From an uncultured Clostridia bacterium (lineage in GTDB: Bacteria; Bacillota; Clostridia; Oscillospirales; Ruminococcaceae): a DNA stretch of 64,000 nt. The stretch is from NCBI GenBank assembly GCA_947625615.1, contig CANQPB010000005.1, positions 1 to 64,000 of the forward strand, given 5' to 3'. The position numbers were made by a program, and so were the translations under genes. The notes under the pieces were generated by a model, which worked only from the letters and a program-made list of their open reading frames with translations, did no database searches and was not told where the DNA came from. Shown in pieces: positions 1 to 7,768 of this stretch. The stretch's first letter is position 1. The number at the start of each line of letters is the position of its first letter.

Positions 1-54
1 CGTGAACGCTATCCTAAAGGCGACCTGCCTTTCGGCTTGGTCGATTTCCTTTAA
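1..54 (+). CDS. C-terminal end of an unidentified protein (partial)
   Basis: Frame 1 from the window edge is open for 17 codons, reading RERYPKGDLPFGLVDFL, and stops at TAA (52-54). It would be the tail of a gene that starts to the left of the window. It lies directly upstream of a clear promoter for the next gene and on the same strand. The peptide is too short to identify or to prove coding, so this is a cautious call. Confidence 0.35.
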   Translation, partial: RERYPKGDLPFGLVDFL

Positions 55-91
55 TGCGGTTGCTTTGGACACTTCCAAAATCCCCAGACGA

Positions 92-120
92 TTGACTAAT
101 CCTTAAAAGTGTGGTATACT
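92..120 (+). promoter_or_regulatory. SigA-type promoter of the 157-1319 gene pair
   Basis: TTGACT (92-97) and TATACT (115-120) are separated by exactly 17 bp. The AAAGGAG ribosome binding site and ATG at 157 follow about 40 bp downstream. This is a near-consensus vegetative promoter. Confidence 0.85.
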
Positions 121-156
121 GTTCTAAGTTACCGCATTTTTAAAGGAGCATGAAAC

Positions 157-906
157 ATGAATAACGACGAACTTTTTTCCGAAACCGAAGACACAAAGCT
201 TAAACGGTTCCTCACCGGCGGCAGGGTATATTCCCAGCTCGCCGTGGCGGTCATCTGCGGGCTTGTCTTTTTGCTGACCATGTCGGGGATAATAGGCATC
301 TACCACAACTGCTCGGAGGCCAAGAATATCTGCGATCTCACCGGGCTCGACGTAAACCGCGATTTAAACGGCCAGTACGTCCAGGGCAACGCCTATAAGT
401 TTTTGGCGAAGCTCGGGCATATCGCCGAAAGCGAGCGCGCGGCCACCCATTTCTACTACTTCATGTATACCGACGCCGCCGACGGCAATCAGTATGTCAC
501 GCTGGTTGAGGCCCCCAAGGAGGCCGACGCCCAGATACAGACCGTAATCGCCGATTTTTTGCAGTACGTCCAGCAGTATTCCTCCGATTCCTCGGCGACA
601 TATCAGCGCTCGATGCTTGAGAACATGACCGGCCGCTTCAAGAACATGACCTCGCAGGAGAAGGAGATGACCGAGGAGAGCCTGCAGATGCTCGGCCTCA
701 CAAACGAGCAGGTGGTGGGCTACACCCTTAAGGTCGGCAAGCTTCCGAAGGGTTCCGATACCGTGGGCTACTGGTTCATAGCGGTTCCGTTCGGAATAGC
801 CGCGGCGGTGGGACTTGTCCTTTTCCTCTACGGATTACACCTTGAAAACCTAAGATACGAGGCCAACAAGAGCCCCTATCCCTACCAGAACAGGAAGAAA
901 AAATGA
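157..906 (+). CDS. Hypothetical two-pass membrane protein
   Basis: This is a 249-residue protein of unknown function. It has a short polar N-terminus, a hydrophobic helix at about residues 28-50 and a second one at about 205-228. Between them is a soluble, largely helical segment of about 150 residues that should lie outside the membrane. The topology resembles small bacterial sensor or chaperone-like membrane proteins, but no catalytic motif is visible. The start is supported by AAAGGAG eight or nine bases upstream. Its stop overlaps the start of the GNAT gene (ATGA), so the two are translationally coupled and co-transcribed from the promoter at 92-120. Confidence 0.85.
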   Translation: MNNDELFSETEDTKLKRFLTGGRVYSQLAVAVICGLVFLLTMSGIIGIYHNCSEAKNICDLTGLDVNRDLNGQYVQGNAYKFLAKLGHIAESERAATHFYYFMYTDAADGNQYVTLVEAPKEADAQIQTVIADFLQYVQQYSSDSSATYQRSMLENMTGRFKNMTSQEKEMTEESLQMLGLTNEQVVGYTLKVGKLPKGSDTVGYWFIAVPFGIAAAVGLVLFLYGLHLENLRYEANKSPYPYQNRKKK

Positions 907-1319
907 CAGTTAAGATAACCGAACATTCCGTTCCGGCCGACGCCGCCCGCATTCGGCAGGAGGTATTTGTCGACGAGCAGGGCTTTGTAGACGAATTCGA
1001 CGAGGCCGACGAAAGATCCGTTCACTTTGTGATGTACGACGGCGATGAGCCTGTTGCCACCCTCAGATATTTTGACGAGGGGGAAGGCTCGGTGCATGTC
1101 GGACGGGTGGCCGTAAAGCGCCAAAGGCGTGGCGAGGGCCTGGGCAGGTATTTAATGGAATACGCCTTCAAAAAGGCCAAGGAGGCCGGGGCCGAAGCGA
1201 TGAGCGTCTCCGCGCAGGAGGACAAATCGGGGTTTTACCTCAGCTGCGGCTTTGAGCCGACGGGTCGCCGCTTTTTCGAGCAGGGCTGTCCTCATGTCGA
1301 TATGATAAAAAAGCTTTAA
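903..1319 (+). CDS. GNAT family N-acetyltransferase (ElaA/YjcF-like)
   Basis: The 138-residue protein is a single GNAT domain, which transfers an acetyl group from acetyl-CoA to an amine. The family-typical N-terminus (IRQEVFVDEQGFVDEFDEAD) is followed by the acetyl-CoA pyrophosphate loop in VGRVAVKRQRRGEGLGRYLM (Q/RxxGxG/A type). The C-terminal FYLSCGFEPTG segment is the usual GNAT tail. Length and the opening VFVDEQ motif match the YjcF/ElaA group, whose substrates are mostly unknown. It overlaps the upstream membrane-protein stop by 4 bp and is followed by a hairpin terminator. Confidence 0.9.
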   Translation: MTVKITEHSVPADAARIRQEVFVDEQGFVDEFDEADERSVHFVMYDGDEPVATLRYFDEGEGSVHVGRVAVKRQRRGEGLGRYLMEYAFKKAKEAGAEAMSVSAQEDKSGFYLSCGFEPTGRRFFEQGCPHVDMIKKL

Positions 1320-1323
1320 ATGA

Positions 1324-1363
1324 AATACCCGCTTTCGGGAGATCCCCAAAGGCGGGTATTTTT
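1324..1363 (+). terminator. Rho-independent terminator after the GNAT gene
   Basis: ATACCCGCTTT and AAAGGCGGGTAT form a stem with a single bulged G, followed by a T run at 1359-1363. It sits five bases after the GNAT stop and may work on both strands, because the DUF1934 gene ends just beyond it. Confidence 0.8.
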
Positions 1364-1382
1364 ATGGAAAAGCGAAGACGTC

Positions 1383-1802
1383 TTATGATTTTTTGACCTC
1401 TATTTCAAGGTCGTAGTCGCCGATGAGGGTGGAGTTAATGTCGAGAACATAGCTCGCCGACACCTTTCCGCCGAGGTCGGTCAGCTTGCTCTCGACGTTT
1501 TTAGCCTGGCAGCCGAGGGTCATCTCTCCGAACGGGGTGCCGTAAAGGCAGAAATTCTTTTTGCCGCGCTCTATGCAAAGCTCGCTGCCGCAGGCGCCGG
1601 TGCGCACGAATTCAATCCTCGAGCCGTCGAGTATCTTGAGGGTGGTTTTGCAGCCCTCAAAGCCGGTGGCGTCGGTCTCGTCGTATTTAAGCTCGTAGCC
1701 CGATTTTATCTTTCTGTACGACCCCGCGGTGATCACCTCGGTCTCGTTTACGCCCTCGCCCTCGCGCATGACGCTTTTTATCGTTATAAGTGCGTTACCC
1801 AT
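1383..1802 (-). CDS. DUF1934 (YwiB-like) beta-barrel protein
   Basis: The 139-residue protein has the features of the DUF1934/YwiB family of small lipocalin-like beta-barrels. These are the opening ITIKSVMREG, the central TGFEGCKTTLKILDGSRIEFVR segment shared in pattern across the family (given here only as a landmark near residues 46-67), and LYGTPFGEM. The molecular role of the family is not established. It is the last gene of a leftward operon that also carries glutamate racemase, 37 bp upstream. It has no signal peptide, so it is cytoplasmic. Confidence 0.8.
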   Translation of the reverse strand: MGNALITIKSVMREGEGVNETEVITAGSYRKIKSGYELKYDETDATGFEGCKTTLKILDGSRIEFVRTGACGSELCIERGKKNFCLYGTPFGEMTLGCQAKNVESKLTDLGGKVSASYVLDINSTLIGDYDLEIEVKKS

Positions 1803-1839
1803 TGAGATCCCTCGCTTTTAACTTTCGTTTTTGGCGCCG

Positions 1840-2643
1840 CTAAAGATCGCAACGCTCTACCGTCGCCCCGCCGATGTCTATGAAGCGGGCGGCGTTTTCT
1901 CTGAACAGCTCCGGGCTGTCGGTGCAGAAAAATCTGAGCCGGCCTGGGGCGTCTTCTTTTTTAAGAAGATCATTTTCCTGAAGATATTTTTTCGCGTAGT
2001 CGGCGGCCTCCGCCCCCGATGAGATAAGCGTCACTCCCTCGCCCATAACCTCCGAGATTATTTCCGAGAGCAGGGGATAGTGCGTGCAGCCGAGAATAAG
2101 GGTGTCTATTCCCTCGTCCCGAAGCGGCTCAAGATATTCCCGCGCTATAAGGGCGGTGGGCTCGCAGCCGGGATAGGTGTAGCCGTTTTCGACGAGCGGC
2201 ACGAACATCGGGCAGGCCTTTGAATATACCTTGACCTCGGGGGAGCGCTGCTTTATAAGCCTCTCATAGCTTCCGCTGCGAACCGAAGCCACTGTGGCGA
2301 TAACGCCGATTTTTTTGTTTTTTGTCGCCGAGCAGGCCTTTGCCACCGCGGGGAGTATGACCCCGGTGCAGAGCCCGCCGAAAAGGCTTTCGCCGGCCAT
2401 AACGCTTGAAACGGTGCCGCAGGCGGCGATGGTGAATTTAACGTCGAAGCGCTTTAAAAATTCAAGATCCTGCGAGGCGTATCTCAATATAGTCTCGCGG
2501 CTTTTTGTGCCGTAGGGCACGCGGGCGGTGTCGCCAAGATAAACAATATCCTCGTTCGGCAGGATCCTTTTCAGCTCGCTTACCGCTGTAAGGCCCCCGA
2601 TACCCGAATCGAATACGCCGATAGGGCGGCTCGACTGTTCCAT
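1840..2643 (-). CDS. murI: Glutamate racemase
   Basis: The product interconverts L- and D-glutamate to supply D-Glu for peptidoglycan. Over 267 residues it shows the N-terminal IGVFDSGIGGLTAV motif, LGDTARVPYG, the first catalytic Cys at about 75 (IAACGTVSS) and the second at about 186 (LILGCTHYP). In most racemases the first motif reads CNTA; here it is CGTV, so a usual substrate-contacting Asn is replaced by Gly. ATG at 2643 was chosen because GGTGA lies five or six bases upstream; the longer TTG start at 2655 has no such site. It sits in an operon with DUF1934 and two membrane proteins. Confidence 0.93.
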   Translation of the reverse strand: MEQSSRPIGVFDSGIGGLTAVSELKRILPNEDIVYLGDTARVPYGTKSRETILRYASQDLEFLKRFDVKFTIAACGTVSSVMAGESLFGGLCTGVILPAVAKACSATKNKKIGVIATVASVRSGSYERLIKQRSPEVKVYSKACPMFVPLVENGYTYPGCEPTALIAREYLEPLRDEGIDTLILGCTHYPLLSEIISEVMGEGVTLISSGAEAADYAKKYLQENDLLKKEDAPGRLRFFCTDSPELFRENAARFIDIGGATVERCDL

Positions 2644-2714
2644 ATGTGTCACCAAAGCTTTCAGTAAAGTCGTTATGTATATAACTATGCGCGAACGGGA
2701 AAACTATTCCCGGT

Positions 2715-3194
2715 TTATTCCTCGCGGTGTTTTTCAAGGACGCTTTCTGTCGGGCGGTTGTCAAATTCCTGCCTACGCTCAATCCTTGCCGCCGCAAGCT
2801 GCCAGATCCTTATTATAAAAAGTACGAGCGCCAGAATCGCAAAGCCTATCACCGGCAGATAGCGCTGCTCGAACGTGGGCTTAAAGGGCACGCCGGTTCT
2901 TGCCGCGCGGTTCACCATCTCCGCCGAGGGTATAAGATATACCGCAAGCCCGGCTACAGTGAAGATCATCTGAACGATATATAATCTGAACCAGCAGAGC
3001 AAAAGCGCTGCCAAAAGAATTGCACTTCCCGCCAGAAACAGATTTGCAAGGCGGACGTTTGAAAGATCGTTAATATAGAAATTCAGCACCGTAACTCCCG
3101 ACCAGAAAAATCCCGACCATAAAAATATGGCGGTCATGGCCAGCTTTACAACTATGTGCGGCGCTTTGTCTATGGGTCTGCGATATTTTGTCAT
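2715..3194 (-). CDS. Hypothetical four-helix membrane protein
   Basis: The 159-residue protein has four predicted transmembrane helices at about residues 13-38, 48-68, 70-90 and 110-135. They are followed by a basic and acidic C-terminal tail (RRQEFDNRPTESVLEKHREE). No family was recognised. Its start overlaps the stop of the upstream DUF2500 gene (ATGA), so it is translationally coupled to it. The 71-bp gap to murI contains no terminator. Confidence 0.8.
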   Translation of the reverse strand: MTKYRRPIDKAPHIVVKLAMTAIFLWSGFFWSGVTVLNFYINDLSNVRLANLFLAGSAILLAALLLCWFRLYIVQMIFTVAGLAVYLIPSAEMVNRAARTGVPFKPTFEQRYLPVIGFAILALVLFIIRIWQLAAARIERRQEFDNRPTESVLEKHREE

Positions 3195-3547
3195 GATCTG
3201 TCTTCTTCCTTATTTTCTGAGGTTTCCGAGGCTTCCTCGGCGGTCTCGGCTATCTTGTCCTCGTCAAAGCCCAAAAATACGTCCCTTCGGAAGCCGAGAA
3301 TTCCCTTTTGCCCGACGCCGAGCGCCTCGAATTCCCGCTTTGATACGTTAAATACCAATGCCCCGCCGTCGGAGGTTGAAAATTCCGCCTTATAAGCGCC
3401 GTCTTCCTCAAATTTTTTTGTCACCTCGGCCGATTCCCTGACGGTTTTGTAGTCCTTTGAGATAAGGCTCTGTACGGCGCCGACCATAACGTATAAAAAG
3501 GCGCCGGCAATTACAATAAAGACGGCTATTAAGACGATCTCTTTCAC
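3191..3547 (-). CDS. DUF2500 (YhhM-like) membrane-anchored protein
   Basis: One N-terminal transmembrane helix (VKEIVLIAVFIVIAGAFLYV) is followed by a small beta domain. Its pattern of YKAEFSTSDGGALVF, then EFEALGVGQKGILGF and FLGFD matches DUF2500, a family of small membrane-anchored proteins of unknown role. A Glu-rich tail closes the protein. GTG at 3547 is preferred (118 aa), since GGGGAG lies nine bases upstream; ATG at 3556 lies only two bases from that same site. It is the first gene of the leftward operon and has a strong promoter at 3608-3636. Confidence 0.75.
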   Translation of the reverse strand: MKEIVLIAVFIVIAGAFLYVMVGAVQSLISKDYKTVRESAEVTKKFEEDGAYKAEFSTSDGGALVFNVSKREFEALGVGQKGILGFRRDVFLGFDEDKIAETAEEASETSENKEEDRS

Positions 3548-3607
3548 AGTGCGCATCTCCCCGCGTTGGTTTGGAACCGGCAAACTGATTTTCCCGGAGC
3601 ATGATAT

Positions 3608-3636
3608 ATTATAGCAGATTTTTTCGGAACATGCAA
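3608..3636 (-). promoter_or_regulatory. SigA-type promoter of the DUF2500-murI operon
   Basis: Read leftward, TTGCAT (3636-3631) and TATAAT (3613-3608) are 17 bp apart. The first gene of the operon starts about 60 bp downstream. Confidence 0.8.
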
Positions 3637-3650
3637 TAGGCAAAACCGAA

Positions 3651-3699
3651 ACAGATGTCAGAAGCCGGATATCGGAATTTCAAGGCGCCGCATGCGGCG
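3651..3699 (-). repeat. Heptad/hairpin intergenic repeat, copy 1
   Basis: Read leftward, this segment begins with the palindrome CGCCGCATGCGGCG (3699-3686). It then carries CCTTGAAATTCCGATATC and 7-bp units CGGCTTC, TGACATC and TGTTTCG. The unit array is clearly related to three other copies at 20369, 43187 and 51641, but here the hairpin precedes the array instead of following it. It lies between the DUF2500 promoter and spoIVB. Confidence 0.6.
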
Positions 3700-3842
3700 G
3701 AAAAGGAAAATAGGGGCAAATCCGCAAACTTCCGCTAAAATTGACAATGAAAATAATACTTGCTTTTCGCCCGGTGTATTTTTTGTGCCCCTGCAAAAAA
3801 TATTCGCACAAACGCTTTTTCAACTGAAAGGATTGATAAAAT

Positions 3843-5030
3843 ATGAATTGGTTATTAAGGCGTGCGGCCGGGCTTTTTGCCGCGATCTGCCTTGTCACGG
3901 CCGCCGCCGCGGGATATCTTAACGGCGCGCTGCCCGAAAGCTATTACGTCTCGGGGGAGGGCTATCCCGACATCGGCGCGTTTTTGGAGATGTCCCCCTC
4001 CGATACCGTTTTGGAGGCCTCCGGCGACTCTCAGACCCGCACCGAAAGCGCGACGGTAAAGCTGTTCGGTCTGATACCTATTAAAGAGGCGAAGATAAAG
4101 CGCACCGACGCGCCGGTGCTTATACCCGGCGGCTCGCCGATAGGAATAAAGCTTCTTACGGACGGCGTCGTGGTGGTATCCACCCAGCAGGTGGCGGGAA
4201 AAATCAGCCCCGCCGAGGACGCCGGCATAAAACCCGGCGACTGCATTTTAAGCGCCGGCGGCGAACGGCTCGATTCCTCCGACAGGCTCGCCGAGATAAT
4301 CATGGGCTCCCACGGCGAGGAGATCTCCATGACTTTAAGGCGGGACGGCAGGGAATTCGATACGCAGCTTACCCCTCTTTTTTCCGAAGAGGAGGGTGCC
4401 TATAAGGCCGGTCTCTGGATAAAGGACAGCTCGGCCGGGGTGGGCACCATGACGTTTATCGACCCCAAGAATTCCACCTTCGGCGCCCTCGGCCACCCTA
4501 TCTCCGATTCGCAGACCCAGAAAATCCTCCCCTTAGGCACCGGCGATATAGTCGACGTGACGATAACCGGCTGCGACCGCGGACAGCCCGGCTGCCCGGG
4601 AGAGCTTTTCGGGACGTTTCTGTCGGGCCTCGCCTCGGGATCTATACAGAAAAACTGCGAGCAGGGGATATTCGGCAGAATAACATATTACGGCAGCCGG
4701 CGCGAGGCCATTCCGATAGCCTTCAGCACCGAGGTGAAAACGGGCCCCGCGACTGTTTTGACTACGGTCTCCGGCTCCGTCCCCGAGGAATATGAGATAG
4801 AGATAGAAAAGCTCGGCCGGGGCGGCGGTACCCGTAACATGGTCATCAAGGTGACCGACCCGCGCCTTTTGAACGTAACCGGCGGGATCGTGCAGGGAAT
4901 GTCCGGCAGCCCGATAATTCAGGACGGCAAGCTTGTCGGCGCCGTCACCCACGTTTTTGTCGGCGATCCCTCCCACGGCTACGGCATATTTATCGAAAAC
5001 ATGCTCGAAGCCGCCGGCAGCCTGAAATAA
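3843..5030 (+). CDS. spoIVB: SpoIVB sporulation peptidase (family S55)
   Basis: This serine peptidase is made in the forespore, crosses into the intermembrane space and cuts SpoIVFA, which triggers pro-sigma-K processing in the mother cell. The 395-residue protein has an N-terminal membrane anchor (about residues 10-27) and a PDZ domain at about 105-175. The peptidase domain has His218 in TFGALGHPISD and the catalytic Ser356 in GIVQGMSGSPII, with the family-typical GAVTHVFVGDPSHGYG close to the C-terminus. It stands alone, with its own upstream region. It is direct evidence that the host forms endospores. Confidence 0.95.
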   Translation: MNWLLRRAAGLFAAICLVTAAAAGYLNGALPESYYVSGEGYPDIGAFLEMSPSDTVLEASGDSQTRTESATVKLFGLIPIKEAKIKRTDAPVLIPGGSPIGIKLLTDGVVVVSTQQVAGKISPAEDAGIKPGDCILSAGGERLDSSDRLAEIIMGSHGEEISMTLRRDGREFDTQLTPLFSEEEGAYKAGLWIKDSSAGVGTMTFIDPKNSTFGALGHPISDSQTQKILPLGTGDIVDVTITGCDRGQPGCPGELFGTFLSGLASGSIQKNCEQGIFGRITYYGSRREAIPIAFSTEVKTGPATVLTTVSGSVPEEYEIEIEKLGRGGGTRNMVIKVTDPRLLNVTGGIVQGMSGSPIIQDGKLVGAVTHVFVGDPSHGYGIFIENMLEAAGSLK

Positions 5031-5037
5031 ATTACCC

Positions 5038-5070
5038 CACCCGCCGAAGCGCCCCACCCGGCGGGTGAAA
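5038..5070 (+). terminator. Hairpin after spoIVB
   Basis: CACCCGCCG (5038-5046) pairs perfectly with CGGCGGGTG (5059-5067), eight bases after the spoIVB stop. The tail (AAATTATCC) is a weak T tract, so efficiency is uncertain. Confidence 0.55.
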
Positions 5071-5107
5071 TTATCCCCCAAAATATAAAAATATTTTCCC
5101 AAACCCC

Positions 5108-5136
5108 TTGCCAAGTCGCTTATAAAATGTTAATAT
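5108..5136 (+). promoter_or_regulatory. SigA-type promoter of the GH94 gene
   Basis: TTGCCA (5108-5113) and TAATAT (5131-5136) are 17 bp apart. AAGGAGG (5154-5160) and the ATG at 5168 follow directly. Confidence 0.7.
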
Positions 5137-5167
5137 ATTCGTGACAATAAAATAAGGAGGCATTACC

Positions 5168-7564
5168 ATGCAATACGGTCATTTCGATCTTAAGAACAAG
5201 GAATACGTCATCACCCGGCCGGACACCCCCGCCCCGTGGTGCAACTACCTCGGCTCGCCCGCCTACGGCGCGATAATTTCAAACAACGCCGGCGGCTACA
5301 GCTTTGTGCAGAGCGGCGCCAACGGCAGAATTTCGCGCTACCGCTTCAATTCGTCGATGGCTTTGCCGGGGCGTTACGTCTACATACGCGACAACGACAG
5401 CGCCGATTACTGGTCTGCAACATGGCAGCCCGTCGGCAAGCCCCTTGAAAGCTACAAGTCCGAGGTTCGCCACGGCACCGGCTATTCGGTGATGAGCGCC
5501 GAATATTCCGGCATTGCTTCCGAGGTGACATATTACGTCCCCAACGGCTGCACCTACGAGGTGTGGCGCGCAAAGGTGAAAAATGTCTCCGACAGGCCCC
5601 GCAATCTCTCCGTCTTCGGATTCATCGAATTCACCAACGACAACAACTACGAGCAGGATCAGGTAAACCTACAGTACACCCTGTTCATCACTCGCACATC
5701 TTTCGAGGGCAACCGCGTAGTCCAGCACATCAACGAAAATTCCGGCCGCGACGCCTCCGGCTCGAACCACCGCGAGCGCTTTTTTGGCCTTGCCGGCCAG
5801 AAGGCCGACGCCGCCTGCGGAAACCTTGACAGCTTCATCGGCCCTTACAGGACATATTCCAACCCGATAGCCGTCGAGACCGGCCGCTGCGACGGCTCGA
5901 TGAACTACAATTCCAACGCCTGCGGCGCCCTGCAGTCGGATATTTCCCTTGCCCCCGGAGAGGAGAAGACCTTTGTCTATATCCTCGGCCAGCGGGACAG
6001 CGCCGCCGCGGCAAAGATCATCGAAAAATACGGGGACGTCTCCGTCGTCGACGCCGAGGTGGAGGAGCTCAAGAGCTTCTGGCACAAAAAGCTTGAGAAT
6101 TTCGAAGTGGACACCCCCTCGGAGGAATTCAACAACATGGTAAACGTCTGGAACGCCTACCAGTGCTTTATCACGTTCACATGGTCTCGCGCGGCGTCGC
6201 TCATCTATTGCGGCCTCAGAAACGGCTACGGCTACCGCGACACCGTTCAGGACATTCAGGGCATTATCCATCTCGACCCCGATATGGCCCTCGACAAGAT
6301 CCGCTTCATGATCTCGGCGCAGGTTGACAACGGAGGCGGACTTCCGCTTGTTAAATTCAATCACAACGCCGGCCACGAGGACACCCCCGATCAGCCCTCC
6401 TACGTTCAGGCCACCGGCCACCCGAGCTACCGCGCGGACGACGCCCTTTGGCTCTTCCCGACGGTGTATAAGTATATCGGCGAGAGCGGAAACACCGCCT
6501 TCCTCGACGAGGTGATTGTTTACGCCAACGGCGGCGAGGACACCGTTTACGGTCACTTAAAGCGCGCCATTAACTTCTCGATGGAGCGCCTCGGCGCGCA
6601 CGATATGCCCGCCGGCCTTCACGCCGACTGGAACGACTGCCTGAGAATGGGCGCCAAGGGTGAATCCACCTTCGTGGCGTTCCAGCTCTACTATGCCATG
6701 AGCCTCATGAGAGACTGGGCGAAGATGCGCGGCGACGAAAGCTATATAAAATATCTGGACGAAATTCAGGGCAGGCTCGGCGCTTCGCTTGAAAAGTGCT
6801 GGGACGGCGACAGGTTTATCCGCGGTATCCGCGAGGACGGCATTGTCGTCGGTGCTGCCAAAGACCCCGAGGCGAGCATGTGGCTCAATCCTCAGAGCTG
6901 GTCGGTCATCTCCGGCTTCGCCACCAAGCAGCAGGGCGACGGCGCCATGGAGAGCGTCCACAGGATACTCAACACGAAGTACGGCGTCAAGCTTCTGGAA
7001 CCGCCCTATGTCGATCACATCTTCGACGGCGCGGTGATGCACATATTCAATCCCGACACCAAGGAGAACGGCGGCATTTTCAGCCAGTCGCAGGGCTGGG
7101 CGATACTCGCCGAATCGCTTTTGGGGCACGGCAACCGCGCGTTTGAATACTTCACCGAAAGCTCGCCGGCGTCCATGAATTCCGAGGCCGAGGTGAGGGT
7201 GATAGAGCCCTACGTTCACGGGCAGTTTGTAGAATCCACCCGCTCGCCCTACGAGGGCAGGGCGCATGTCCACTGGCTCACCGGCACCGCCTCGACGGTA
7301 ATGGTAGGCTGCGTGGAGGGAATCTGCGGCATGAGACCCAACGCCGAAGGCCTTGTCATCGACCCGGCTATACCCTCCGCCTGGGACGGCTTTAAGATTA
7401 AAAAGGTCTTCCGCGGCTGCGAGCTTAATATTAGCGTTGAGAATCCCGATCACGTTGAAAGCGGCGTGAAAGCGCTTATCCTCAACGGCGAGAAGATCTC
7501 GGGAAATCTTGTAAAACAGTCGTCTCTCAAAAAGCAGAACGATATAAAGGTGATCTTGGGATAA
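5168..7564 (+). CDS. GH94 disaccharide phosphorylase (cellobiose/chitobiose type)
   Basis: The 798-residue protein is a full-length family GH94 inverting phosphorylase. It has an N-terminal beta-sandwich (residues 1 to about 270), a helical linker, an (alpha/alpha)6 barrel and a C-terminal jelly roll. The catalytic Asp lies in LHADWNDCL near residue 487. GYGYRDTVQD and HVHWLTGTAS are the other family landmarks. Such enzymes split a beta-linked disaccharide with phosphate, giving a sugar 1-phosphate and saving ATP. The opening (YGHFDLKNKEYVITRPDTPA) and the ending (ENPDHVESGVKALILNG) resemble characterised N,N'-diacetylchitobiose phosphorylases as much as cellobiose phosphorylases, so specificity is open. 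There is no signal peptide, so it is cytoplasmic. An AraC regulator follows. Confidence 0.92.
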   Translation: MQYGHFDLKNKEYVITRPDTPAPWCNYLGSPAYGAIISNNAGGYSFVQSGANGRISRYRFNSSMALPGRYVYIRDNDSADYWSATWQPVGKPLESYKSEVRHGTGYSVMSAEYSGIASEVTYYVPNGCTYEVWRAKVKNVSDRPRNLSVFGFIEFTNDNNYEQDQVNLQYTLFITRTSFEGNRVVQHINENSGRDASGSNHRERFFGLAGQKADAACGNLDSFIGPYRTYSNPIAVETGRCDGSMNYNSNACGALQSDISLAPGEEKTFVYILGQRDSAAAAKIIEKYGDVSVVDAEVEELKSFWHKKLENFEVDTPSEEFNNMVNVWNAYQCFITFTWSRAASLIYCGLRNGYGYRDTVQDIQGIIHLDPDMALDKIRFMISAQVDNGGGLPLVKFNHNAGHEDTPDQPSYVQATGHPSYRADDALWLFPTVYKYIGESGNTAFLDEVIVYANGGEDTVYGHLKRAINFSMERLGAHDMPAGLHADWNDCLRMGAKGESTFVAFQLYYAMSLMRDWAKMRGDESYIKYLDEIQGRLGASLEKCWDGDRFIRGIREDGIVVGAAKDPEASMWLNPQSWSVISGFATKQQGDGAMESVHRILNTKYGVKLLEPPYVDHIFDGAVMHIFNPDTKENGGIFSQSQGWAILAESLLGHGNRAFEYFTESSPASMNSEAEVRVIEPYVHGQFVESTRSPYEGRAHVHWLTGTASTVMVGCVEGICGMRPNAEGLVIDPAIPSAWDGFKIKKVFRGCELNISVENPDHVESGVKALILNGEKISGNLVKQSSLKKQNDIKVILG

Positions 7565-7580
7565 AGCCTTAAACACCGCC

Positions 7581-7610
7581 GCCCGCCGGAATTTTTCCGG
7601 CGGGCGTTTT
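7581..7610 (+). terminator. Rho-independent terminator after GH94
   Basis: GCCCGCCGGAA and TTCCGGCGGGC form a perfect 11-bp stem with a three-base loop, followed by TTTT. It separates the phosphorylase from the AraC gene. Confidence 0.9.
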
Positions 7611-7675
7611 GCGCGAAGGCAGAGGGCATATTTGAGAAAAAGTCAAAAATTGTTAAGAGAAAAAGCCGAAAAAGG

Positions 7676-7704
7676 TTGACATACGAAAAAAACAGTGCTA
7701 TAAT
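7676..7704 (+). promoter_or_regulatory. Consensus SigA promoter of the AraC gene
   Basis: TTGACA (7676-7681) and TATAAT (7699-7704) are 17 bp apart, which is a perfect consensus. The transcript would have a leader of about 60 bases before the GGAGG site at 7756-7760. Confidence 0.9.
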
Positions 7705-7768
7705 CCTCTAAAAAGGAAAACAGGTCGGAACTGAATATTGCGCCGAATCATTTTTGGAGGGTTGCAAA

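Noticed and set aside
3741-3769. TTGACA at 3741 as a SigA promoter for spoIVB
   Set aside because: No acceptable -10 box lies 16-18 bp downstream, and spoIVB is expected to be read by forespore sigma factors, whose looser motifs could not be placed with confidence.
5669-7576. Long leftward open frames (295 and 339 codons) opposite the GH94 gene
   Set aside because: They lie on the antisense strand of a complete, recognisable enzyme gene. Their long runs of Val, Ala, Arg and Gly reflect the codon pattern of the real gene.
7565-7768. Possible riboswitch in the AraC leader or GH94 leader
   Set aside because: Apart from the GH94 terminator there is no conserved aptamer-like structure; the regions are short and AT-rich.
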